A stretch of 64,000 nucleotides of DNA, taken from NCBI GenBank assembly GCA_905250125.1, contig CAJNOL010000827.1, forward strand, positions 1 to 64,000, given 5' to 3'. The position numbers and the translations under genes were made by a program. The number at the start of each line of letters is the position of its first letter. Position 1 is the stretch's first letter. Under the pieces are notes generated by a model. That model searched no databases, was not told the DNA's origin, and saw only the letters and a program-made list of their open reading frames with translations. Positions 25,620 to 37,100 of the stretch are shown piece after piece. This stretch comes from Rotaria sordida (taxonomy: Eukaryota; Rotifera; Eurotatoria; Philodinida; Philodinidae).

Positions 25620-26450
25620 TTATTACATACTGAAAGATAAAATAGAAGTTACAAATGTTTATTCTTTTTTTCTTTCTTGTAATAAACCCTTGATCATTCT
25701 GTTTACTGTATATATATATATGTATGTGAGTGTATCGATTTAACCCAAAACATTTGCTCGTTCTATATAAGAGTTCGTTCAAATTTGATCTAATTTTAAA
25801 TTTGTGCAGGACAAAATTAAAATATTTTTCTAATGAATTAGAGTATTTAAAGAAAGATTCATAAGTAGGACATGACAGAGTTGAGATGAAGGTCGGAATG
25901 GTCTGAGAATAAATTTAAGTTCTTCTGTTCATTAAAATACTTTTTTTGTTCAAATTTCATATAATCAAATTTAGAATTCGAATTTTTACTAGGGAAATTG
26001 AAAAATTGAGCTATAACATAAATATGATGTTGTGGTAATTGCTTTTAAGCAAATTATGATTCATAGAATGATTAGAATTTATTTTGTTTTCTCGTATTTG
26101 TATCACATTAATCGAAAATATATTTAATATTTTGTTGCAGTCTGAATACATTGATGCATATCGATTAAAAACAAAAACCTGTTTTTGTTTTTAATTATGG
26201 GTATAAAAAGTTCACAATAGCTTTTAACATGTAATATTCAATGGATCGACTATTGAGTAAGATTGATCGATCATTGAAATAATTCTAATTTATCAATGAG
26301 AATAGTATCCATCAATTTGACATTCAATTAATTGATTATGTTCACAATAGAAATGCTCTATGGATTATTCAGACAAAGCCGAAATATTAACGAGTGTCTC
26401 AGGATAAATTGTATTAAACTTAGATGTATTTTTCTCTCATTATTGAATTA

Positions 26451-27426
26451 TGAAAATATTTCCTTATATACCAAAAGATAGAGAACTTCAAGCTCTACAA
26501 AAAAAAAACATTTTAGAATGAAAAATAGAGGCATTCGAGAACTAGTACTGCGATTGTATCAGAAAGGTCGCAATGAAAGCGAGAACCGTCAACATTTACG
26601 TAGCGTCGTTTCAAGAAGAACAATTTTGTTTTTGGATAAAACCAATAAACTCAATTGGTACAATTAATTTGAAAAGATCAAAAAATTCTCCAAAAATCAC
26701 TCGTACAAAGGCACTCATCTGTAAAGTTAAATAACGGTTAGCAAAAGGAAAGCTAAGCTCAGCACGAATGTTAACAAAAGAAATGAAACTATCACGTAGT
26801 ACAATTTATCATATAATTAAAGAAAATCTCCACTACAAGGCTTGTAAAAAAGGTGAGTAGCATCAAAACTTGTTGATAAATATAAAATCAAAAAGAAATC
26901 ATTTAGCGCTTGGATCAGAAAAAATATCAAGAAATCTATGACGAAAAAGATTTTATTTTCGGATAAGAAATACTTTCGTGTTAATGATACTTTTAATAAG
27001 AAGGATAATCGAATATATGCTGCTACACATGAAGAAACAGATAATATAGGCGGTATCTATTTCAACAAGATAATGCATCACCACACAGAGACAAAATAAC
27101 GTAACAATGGTGTCAAGAAGAGTTTCGCAATATTCGGACTAAAGATTATCGGCTTTTGAATAGTTCAGATCTTAACCTGATGAACTATTACATAGGACAC
27201 AAACTTCGTCAATAAATAGATTGGAGTCGTATAACAAACAAATAGTAATTGAGCAAATAAAATAAAGTGTTAAAAAGATTCGACTTGAAGTCGCACGTCG
27301 CAATGTTTCAAGTTGGACCAATCGAATGTTACAATACGAGAGAAGATTATATTTTTTAAGATAAAGATTATAGTTTTTGTAGCGCTTGAAATTCTCGATC
27401 TTTTAGTATATAAGGAAATTTTTTCA
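26451..27426 (+). mobile_element. Degenerate Tc1/mariner-type transposon
   Basis: The terminal inverted repeats of about 45 nt begin TGAAAAWATTTCCTTATATA and are bordered by TA on both sides, the usual Tc1/mariner target duplication. The interior reads, in fragments broken by stops and frameshifts, like a transposase. It shows a helix-turn-helix part (MKLSRSTIYHIIKENLHYK), then KKILFSDKKYFRVND, which corresponds to the first catalytic Asp block, and later QQDNASPHRDK-like and SSDLNLMNYY-like remnants for the other acidic positions. No frame longer than about 60 codons survives, so it is non-functional. Confidence 0.82.
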
Positions 27427-29531
27427 TAATTAGAAAATGAAAGAAAAAAATACACCAAGATTTTATGCAATCTATTCTAGGACATCCGTTTGATAAGAAT
27501 AGTGTAGTCCTGATTTAGTTTTTGACTTTTATGTATTTTACAACATTTCAATCATTGAACGGATCATCTTGATATAAAACGAGACCTAATCCAACACAGT
27601 ATACAATTTTAAATAACAAAAACTTAATTAAATTAATTAAAAATTCACTATTGTCATTTTGTTATTCTTATCTACTAAAATTTGTTCGTTGATATTGATT
27701 GTGTTATTCAAAATTCTAATTATTCATAATATTTTTTTGTATAAATTCAATGTTTATTCATATATTGAATAAATGAAAAGAAAAAAACAACATCTCTGTC
27801 ATAAACATATTTTTAAACTTTTGTGATAAATAATTTCGATGATGCAATTTTTTCACACCTGCTGTTTGATTATAAACAAATGCATTTAAATTAGCTTATT
27901 GAACAAAAAATATGCAATATAAAAGAAACAGATGAATTTCAAAATCAAAAATTGTATATCCGTTATAGTTGTGTGTGGATGTGTTCACAACGGGTGGGCA
28001 ACAAACATTCTTTAAACACACACACACTTCATATCCGTCTGACAGTAAAAAAAATAGGTCAAATTTTGACGTAAGAGAGATGTTAAACTTGATAATTGCA
28101 GCTTCTCATTTTCTTTCTTATAAGTGATTATCGCTGTTGGAGTTCAATGAATATTTACGTTTCTTACGAAAAACAATTTTTTTTTCTTCTCATAAGAAAT
28201 AAACTTTTCTATCAATAAAAAAAGATAAATTTTATCATTCAAAAAAAAAAAGCTACTTGAAAATAACAGATAATAACAATACGTTTGATTTAAATTGAAG
28301 TATAAATATGTTCAATTTTCTCATTAGAATAAAAAAATCATACTTCTGTCCATGTTTGATGTCAAAAAAACCAAAAAAGAAAATTGAAATTCATTTTTTT
28401 TTCTCCCTAACAAGACATGTGTGTATATATATGTTTTTAAAATTAACGAACCGAATTCAATCTCATTGGATTGTCTTACGTATACAAATGCTCATTTATC
28501 AATGTTAAGAAACACATGTTAGTGCTTTTCTTTTTTTTTTTTTTATTTCGATGACGCCATTTCTTATTAAGTCTTATCAAATAATCATTTCCACATATGA
28601 TGGTAGTAAAAAAACAAACTGACTTTTTTTTTTCTTTAATATACATTAGCATGTCAATGTCAAATCATGTCATCAAAACACACATGCTAGGTGAGAATTG
28701 ATCCCAAGTTAATGGTCTAATATGATCGATCAGCGCATCTTTTCACACAATCTTTTTCTTTTTTTTTTTTTGAAAAATGGTTCCACAACATTTAATACTT
28801 TGTTACGATTCGCTAAACTCTTTCTAAGATACCGACATTAACGTTAATCTTATATTGTCTACTAGCTTTTCGATTTAAATAAATAAGTAAGCGAAAAAGA
28901 AAATATTATATATATAGCTCATTCGCACGGTCCTCTCTCTTATACAATAAGACGTGTCATTATACCTTGTTTCGCGTGAGAAAATTATGCTAAATATGTT
29001 TATATGCAACACGCAAGATTGAATTCATCATTTTATGAAAAATGTCATGATTGTTTTACTTCAGATTTGATTAATCTATTAAATCGATGGATTTGAAATT
29101 ATAAATGAATTCGAATAGAAATATTTAAATCATAGAAAGAACCAGTGGAAATCGAAAAATATTTCGAAAGGAAGGAGCAATCGCTTCCTTTAAATCCACC
29201 ATTAGAAAGATTTACAAAGATATCCTTAAATGTTTATTATTATCAGAAAATAATAACTAAGTAGACTTGCCAGAGGCAGCTATGGAAGTGTTGCGATTTT
29301 TTTATCTAAGAAAACGCACAAAAAATTTCTTTGATTAAATGTGATGCAAAATTTCAATTTCATTGACGAGAAAAACAAATTTTAATTTATTTTCTTAACT
29401 AATTTGTTGCCGCTCTCTCTTCACACATGCTGCTCTCGACCTTATTATTGGACTCTAGACACGCGTACAGCTTCGTGTGTCATCGACAAGTACTAATTAT
29501 AATTTCAATATCGGCTTTTCTTATCTTTCTT

Positions 29532-29550
29532 CCTCTCTCTCTCTCTCTCT
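29532..29550 (+). repeat. (CT)n microsatellite
   Basis: A pure CT dinucleotide tract followed by a T run, upstream of the cyclin gene. It creates a meaningless Ser/Leu/Phe-rich open frame. Confidence 0.7.
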
Positions 29551-29685
29551 GTTTTTTTTTTGTGTCTTTTCCTTAATATACAATCCAATCGTATTCATAG
29601 TTGAATTTTTTTTCTTTTTCAATGATTACAGTCAGCTGAGTATGTGTTTCTTTTTCTTCATAGGATCAAAACGAAACACATAATC

Positions 29686-30628
29686 ATGGAAAAACAACAA
29701 CTTGAAACAATGCTTTTTATTGAAAAATCTTATTATTCAAAAATTTCTATTAAATCACATTCAAAGCGATGTCTTATAGCTGATTGTCTACATAAAGTTT
29801 GTAGTTGGTTCTTTTTTTTGTTTTTGTAAAATAATATTATCTGATTTGATTTTAGTTAACTGATGATGAACATATATCCGATGATGTATTTGCATTAGCA
29901 ATGTATATATTTGATCGTTTTATGTCAAAAACTTCTTCAATTATAACAAATGATCGTTATTATAAATTAATAGCTTTATCATGTTATAATTTAGCTAAAA
30001 AATTACGTACAAATATATTAATTAATAATGAAAATGAACAATTATCATTGATATTTTCAAATGAAAATTACAATGATGAAGAAATATTTGTAAATAAAAT
30101 TTTTTTTTAAACTATTTTATTTCTCTTTGTTTTTGTTTTAGGATGCTGAACAAACTATTTCTAATACACTTGATTGGGATTTAGCTTATTTTGTACCACA
30201 TGATTATATACAATTATTATTTAAATATTTTTTACCATTAGAAAATCGAACTCAACTTTGTTTACATGTTCATATACTTCTATCACTTGCAATATGTGGT
30301 AAAATAAATTCTCTTTTTTTCTTTTATAAATATTAATTTTTCAATTGAATTTTTTCTATTAGAATTAAATACATTAACAATTCTTCCAAGTCTTTTTGCA
30401 TGTGCATGTATAAAAGCAGCTATAAAAGGTCTTTCATTAAAAAATATTCATCAAATTGATGAATTAATATTAAAAATAATTCATTGTAATCAAATTGAAC
30501 TTAGTCATACACAATATTTGATTGAACAATTATTTCAATCATATTTACAAAATATAAAACCATCACCAAGACGTCGTTGTTTAGCACCAATTGATACAAG
30601 TTCACAACAATGTACAAAAGTTAAATAA
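29686..30628 (+). CDS. D-type-like cyclin, 255 aa
   Basis: Four exons: 29686-29796, 29856-30089, 30142-30298 and 30363-30628; 256 codons. The cyclin box is recognisable. The N-lobe has SHSKRCLIADCLHKL (in the place of the usual R-x-x-L-x-x-W-M start), DDVFALAMYIFDRFMS and the LIALSCYNLAKKLR helix. The block TLDWDLAYFVPHDYIQLLF after residue 115 corresponds to the D-cyclin pattern LKWNLAAMTPHDFIEHFL. The C-lobe helices follow (LFACACIKAAIKGL). Cyclin D activates CDK4/6 in G1. Here there is no N-terminal LxCxE motif for retinoblastoma binding and no PEST tail, and a polar insert lies between the lobes (about residues 90-115). It could therefore be a divergent member rather than a true orthologue. 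Confidence 0.78.
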
Positions 30629-31997
30629 AATTTAAAAAGAAAAAAAAAAAAGATTTATTATAATTTTCTTTTTTTAAATATTTTTGTTTTTGCCTGAAGA
30701 AATAAATGAACCTTATAGAGAAAGAAAAAAAAAAAAGAAATTGTTCTTCCATATCAATGCAAAATGAACATTGATTTCATAATGCTGATGCACTTCTGCT
30801 ATTATTGGCACGTCTTGTTTATTCGATTGAAACGAAAGGTGAATACATATTATATAATTATTCAAGGGATAAAAATGATTTCATGTTGAGAGGCTACTTT
30901 AAATAGCACTTATTGTTGTGAAGATTTTCTTTTGTACGTTTCTCGTCAAACATGACAAATAACTTTATACTTCCGATCGATCAATGACTGCTGTTTTAAA
31001 TATCCTGTGGTGAGATGAACAAGTGAAACCATTGATTAGAAGGAAGTGAACATGCTGTGTGGAAAGAAATTGTTCAAAAGAACATTTCCTAACTGGAAAA
31101 TAAATGAGATGAAGATAAAATAATCGATGATATTCAGTTATATTGAAAAATTGTTTATTCTCTAGATTGATTGGAATAGTTTTATTTGAATGGAATAAAG
31201 TTGATATTTAATTTTCATTTATGCGCAAGAGTAGATAAATAACAGAACGATTAGACATGACTGAGATCGCGTCTATCTTATCAATATTTTTAGGAGAGAT
31301 AATAAAGAATAGCATTATTAGTAGTTTTGAAATTTCTCATTTATTCTTCATTCGATTGAAAATATCTTCGTTTTATATAAATCAATTCAAAAACTGTTTT
31401 AGACATATTCGAAGAAAAAAAAAAGAATTTTTAACAATTACTAAATAATAAATGTGAAAACAGTGATCGATAGAGGAAATTATATTTTGATTTTATGTGG
31501 ACTGGTCTTGCCTTGTTGCAAACTATTGTTTTGTAGACAAAAAAAAACATTTCGAAAGATCTGTCGCACAAGAAATAGATCAACGAGGTAACTATAACTT
31601 CTCTTTACAGAAAAAAAGAGACGTCTGATTTTGTAAATGAAATATTATTAGAATGTTGCGAGACTTTGCACAAATTAGGTCAGTCAGAAACGATTTACGG
31701 ATCATTTTGTGTATCCATCCTGAACAACTATTAGTTGTCCAATTGGCTTGATTAATATCCATTGAGTTATAGTTTATGAAACTGACTAACTCGAGCTATG
31801 AACTAGGATCACACCACAAGAAAGTTAACATTAATCAACGAATATGAATATATTAACATAAATGAGTAGGAAAAGAAAAATTTTTTACATTTTTATGCTT
31901 AATTTTACAATGTACTTATATATTATCCTTCATTCTAAAATAATACATTATTACAGAAAACTATCATTACTTTTAATCGATTTTCGTAGTTTATATA

Positions 31998-32532
31998 TTT
32001 AGGGCATACGAAAAGTTCTGACTATGGCATTTAAAGGATCGTTTCTGATAAGAAGATCTATTGAGAAATGAAAAACCAAATATACTATGTAGCAGAGCTT
32101 TTTGAGGCACGTTGAATAGTATATAGTAAATTCTATTTTCATAAGACTTTGAAGGAACTAGAGTCAATTTACTGATGGACGACTACACATTCACACCTAA
32201 GCATGATAAGTTTCTGAATATTGTGATCCTTGGTATTAGTCGAAAGTATTTGTAAAATATTTTTTCTTACATACGATGTTGTAGAGTTTTTGTCGGACTG
32301 CAACCTCCTATATGTAGCATCTCCGATCATCTTGTCAGTGTATGTAGTTGTCTATCAGTAAATTGACTCTAGGCCCATCAAAGTCCTATGAAAACAAGAT
32401 TTACTATATAGCATTCGATACGCCTCAAAAAGCTCTACAACATGTTAGATTTGGATTTTCCTTTCTCAATAGGTCACCTTATTCGAAAAGATCCTTTAAA
32501 TACCGTGGCCAGAACTTTTGGTGTGCCCTAAG
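31998..32532. mobile_element. Full palindrome with mariner-type ends
   Basis: The ends read TTTAGGGCATACGAAAAGTT (left) and CTTAGGGCACACCAAAAGTT (right, reverse complement), bordered by TA on both sides. The arms pair over about 250 nt each; shared blocks include TAGAGTCAATTTACTGAT and AGAGCTTTTTGAGGC. The outer ~18 nt match the termini of the mariner relic at 42323-43422, so this is probably a non-autonomous derivative. The 73-codon frame at 32348 is a by-product of the arm. Confidence 0.85.
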
Positions 32533-33283
32533 TATTAGCATTCTGTTTTCCTGTACGATTGAAAAATGAAATGAGATCTATTCTAATAAAATGTGATAAT
32601 ATTATCGAGAAATTCTTTCTCAACAAATCAAAATATACAATGACATAATGTTATGTTCAATTTAAATACTTTTAAATTAATCATCAATCTTCATATTGAT
32701 AAAAACCTATTCATTATGTTCATAACATTTCAACAATTCATTGAATCAAATTAAAATATATCTTTACTTATGTACGCATCAGAGCTGCCAATCGGTCACT
32801 TATTTCTGGCTTACAAACCAAATAAGGTCGATTGATGATGATGTTTCTGATTTTTCGAATACATTTCTCCATTAATATATCATTCTAGTTTCAATTGTTT
32901 ACTTAGTTTAATTCTAGAAAGATAAGATAAGATAAAAACAAGTTCTTACACAAGAAAAAAACAAAGTGACAATCGTCATAAATATATTTCATACAAGAAT
33001 GGTTTGAATTAATGTAATGTTTTTGATCACATCAGTACTGTTTCGTATAATCAAATGATACTTATAATGCCAGACAAGCACATTTATATTTGACAATCAA
33101 TTTTCACGACAGATGTGAATCCTACAACACTAAATTAACGTTCGATTCAAGCATTTATTGCAGAAATCGAATGAATTTATCAGCGTACTCTTGAATAATA
33201 AGGGGATACATCAACATTTGATTTTCAATACGTAAGAGCCAGATCGGCACCTCTCTATCAATGATAAAGTGCTTCGGAACCTT

Positions 33284-33617
33284 ATTTTTGATGGATACTT
33301 CCATAGGTAGTCAACTGCAAAAGACACAAGGTTCTCAGAAGATTTTTTCGTATGTAAAACTTGCTGCTCTAATCATTTTGGTTAAGAAATATTCAAATTT
33401 ACTCAATAAATCATGGTGCTAGGGTCAAAATACCTGAAAGCATCAACTACTGCTCAGCAGTAGTCATGAATAGCCAAAATTTTTGAGTATTTTAGTCCTA
33501 GTACCATGATTTATTGTGTAAATTGGAATATTTTTTTTTATCAAAATGATCAGCACAACAAGTTCTACAAATTTATGTTTTTTGCGGTTGACTACCCATG
33601 GAAGTATCCATGCAAAA
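33284..33617. mobile_element. Palindromic element
   Basis: The left arm includes GGATACTTCCATAGGTAGTC and AATAAATCATGGTGCTAGG. The right arm carries the reverse complements with few changes (GGATACTTCCATGGGTAGTC, AATAAATCATGGTACTAGG). Arms are about 150 nt, and the centre is the small palindrome CTACTGCTCAGCAGTAG near 33450. No coding capacity and no recognised family. Confidence 0.8.
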
Positions 33618-34140
33618 TATAACTCGTAAGTATCTTGTCGAAGAGAAACAAAAAAGATACAAGTTTTTAGTAATTGGATATTTCTGATATTATTTTAATG
33701 AAAAATATTACTTTTATCCCTTAATATTCAATATTAACAATATTCTTTATCCTTTTTAAAGACCTATACTTAACGAACATCTAAAATTTTTTTCTAATCA
33801 ATATTCAGGAAATCGTTGATAATTCTTTTCTCCAACTCGAAAAATAACAATCATATCTCATCATAAATCTTTTGTTTATCTATGCAAAAACAAAAATTAA
33901 AGCTGTTTACGTATGTGACTCTTCATTAGTATAATACAAATGAGAAGATAAACACGGAAAAAAAGACGAACAAACAAACAAACAAATAAGCAAACATATA
34001 TATCATTCTTTCATATGGATCACAGAACATAGAGATACGTTGCATATGTATGATCAAATTTTTCTCACTTATTAACCATCGAATCTCTTATAGAAAACAA
34101 TAGACGCTGACAAAAGTACACACAAAAAAAACTGAAATAT

Positions 34141-37100
34141 TTAATATCTCGGTCGTTTTCTATCAAATCCTTGTTGTTGTTGTTGTTGTTGAATAAAATC
34201 ATCTCCACTTGTACGTGCATTTGTTAATCCATAACCACGTGCTACTTGATTTGTTGTATAAGCAGCATCAATATTTGCTGCTATAGGTGATGTTTGTTGT
34301 ATAAGTGGACTTGAATTTGCATATGAAATTTGTTGAAAATCATTGTATTGCAATGCATTAGCTGCTGCTTGATTTTGATGAAATACATTACTTATAGGAC
34401 CAGTAGTTATATTAAATGGATTATGATAAGCATCAGTACGATGCATCGGTATCATATTACGACGACGATCTATTTCTTGTGATCGTAGTTCGTCTATTCG
34501 ACGAAGATCTTCTTGACGACGTAATAATTCTAGAAACAACATAAGACACTTACCATTTCTTTCTTTACGAAATCTTAGTTTTTTTAAGAAAAAATTAACG
34601 GATATATCAAATGAATGTCGAACATGAGGTTTGAAAAAAAAAGTATTCATTTACCAATGATGATTTACTTTTGTGTGACCTTACGAGGAAACGTTCCCAG
34701 ATGTCTCGCTTCGATTTCGTTCGTTTATATATCATTCCATAAGGGGCTTTGAGTAGGTAAAATAGCCTAAAAAAGGTTTCCGCCGACGGTATTTTCTTCG
34801 GAAATTACGACCAGTTTTCTTATTTTCTAAGTGAAAACTAGCATAAAAAGAAAAATTCATAACTCCATCAGGGAAATTCATAGAGAGCTGAAATTTGCTT
34901 TCATGTTAGTCTTAGGGTTCCTCTATATATTCTGAAAGTTTCACAATTCCATCACTTTCTTTTCCCAAGTTATAGGACATTTCTATAAGTAAGGATGTAT
35001 GTGTGGATGTGAGTGTAGGTGTCAGTGCTTCCTTTGCCAACACCCATATCCTTACTTATAGAAATATTCTATAACTCGGGAAAGGAGAGTGATAGAATTG
35101 TGAAACTTTCAGAATATATAGAAGAGTTCTAAGACTACCATGAAAACAATTTTCGGCTCTCTATGAATCTCTGTGATGGAGTTATGAATTTTTCTTTTTA
35201 TGCTAGTTTTCGCTGGGAAAATTAGAAAAGTGGTCGTAACTTCCGAAGAAAAAGCCGTCGGTGGGAACTCTTTTTATCTACTCGAAGTCCTCTATCGAAT
35301 GGTATATAAAGGAAAACAATCGAAGCGAGACACATGAGAATGTTCCCTCGTTAGATGTATCAAAATCATTCTCACAATGTAATAAAAATTACTTTAGTTT
35401 CTAATTCATTTCTTGTTAATTATAAATTGATATATTCAAATAATTTTCTTACAAATTAATTAAAAAAAACTCTCATTTTTCTCGTTCTTAGTATAACATA
35501 AAGTTCACTCAAAAATAAATCTTCATTAGTAAAAGAATGCTATTACTGATGGAAAAATTCAATTACATCGATATATATATATATATATATATAATTGATA
35601 CAACGTAGAAATATCAACTGCAATGTACAAGTAGATCGATCATTCTTAGATTTAATCGTATGTAGTAGTTGTCAAAAAGTTTCACAAACAAGTAAAAAGA
35701 ACATCCTTTTCTGTCATATTTTGGCGACAAATAGAGCGTGATGAACTCTGATCAACCTTCATTAAAACAAACTCGAAGGTTAACATAGATTTTTTTTTAT
35801 TTGAATGAGAATATTTCAATATTAGCAACAAAACTTACAACGTTAGACTTTTCATTCAAGAGCTCAGTGCTACCTCTATCACAGAAAAGAATTTCTTGTC
35901 AAACAATTATAATTTGCCTGACTTATGAAATTTTCTTTAGATATTTTTAGCATGACAGTTAATAGACAATTGTTGAAAAATCACCTGTAATTTTGATTAT
36001 TTTCAACCATTCACCTTGAAATTTTTTCCAACTAGTTCTCTTTTGTAATCAAATATTTTCTGAAAATTTTATAACGATAGCTATTATGGAAGCAGAAACC
36101 TATCCGAAGGTCGTTCGAGATAATACAAGCGTCCTTGTTTCACAGTGTCAGAACTCGCCTACCTATGACACAATAAAGACATATGAAACTTTATTTTATC
36201 GACATCGAGTCGATACTTACGATCAGAGTTTACCGAACTCCGTTTTTAGTTACAATATTAGGCAAAAAGATTTAAATTTAGGTACTTTTTACCTAGTACT
36301 GAAACTTTTGTAAAGCTTCAAGTGAGCTCTTTGTATTAAACAGATGATTGTATACAAGTAATCAAATACGCAAAGTCAATAAAATCTCAATTGCTTTACT
36401 AGTGATAATTGTCCATACAGATTTATTTATGAATGAATCTCATGCTATGTGTTTCCGTTTTAGCATTTCGCCAGTGGATCACAGTTCTGCGACATTTTGA
36501 TATTGAAATTATTAGATAAAAATTTACGCCTTATAAATAATAACTTTTTTTCTTTTCCTATTGAAGATAATTCTAACTATAAAATCTTGTGTTCTGATGA
36601 TCTTTAATTGCAATAACATACGAATATCTTCTGATAAAAATACAAAAACATGTGAAGAGAATAGAGAAAGTGAAAAACATAAATAGATTTCATACGCATC
36701 ATTTCTACTTATGCATACATTGAATCATAAATCAACGATGTACAGTTTTATGAATTGTTTTCTTGAGAAATTTTTATTTAGTCCTACCTTCTCGTAATAC
36801 TTGTGATTGATGTTCTAAATACATTTGATCAATTTCAATTTTGAGTTGTTCCGTCGCATATTGCATACGTCTTTTAACTTCTTCTAATAATTGTTTTTCT
36901 TGTAATTCTAATTCTTTCCATTTAAGACCAATTGTATGTTCAATTGTATTTAATTCAGCAAAACGTGGTTTCGCTTCTCGTTCTCTATATTTTAGTTTTT
37001 ATTTGAATAAATATTAAATACAATTATTTAGCTTACTTTATATATATCGGATTATGAACTAAAGATTTTTCTGGTAAACCATCTTCTTCATCTTTGATAT

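Larger units (their letters stand above)
25620..29685. other. Intergenic region around a Tc1/mariner relic
   Basis: Apart from the transposon at 26451-27426, the region is A/T-rich with short CA, CT and poly-T tracts. A CACACA run and a small inverted GTTGTG/CACAAC hairpin lie at about 27969-28027. An acceptor-like TTCTTCATAG just before the cyclin start (29655-29664) suggests a 5' UTR intron for that gene. No further exon was recognised. Confidence 0.4.
30629..34140. other. Intergenic region with two palindromic elements
   Basis: Holds the elements at 31998-32532 and 33284-33617. A single CAGAGCTG hAT-like terminus appears at 32780 without a partner. The rest is A/T-rich with no exon seen. 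Confidence 0.45.

Noticed and set aside
32780-32850. CAGAGCTGCC... as a second hAT-like element
   Set aside because: Only one terminus is visible; no reverse-complement partner or 8-bp duplication could be found nearby.
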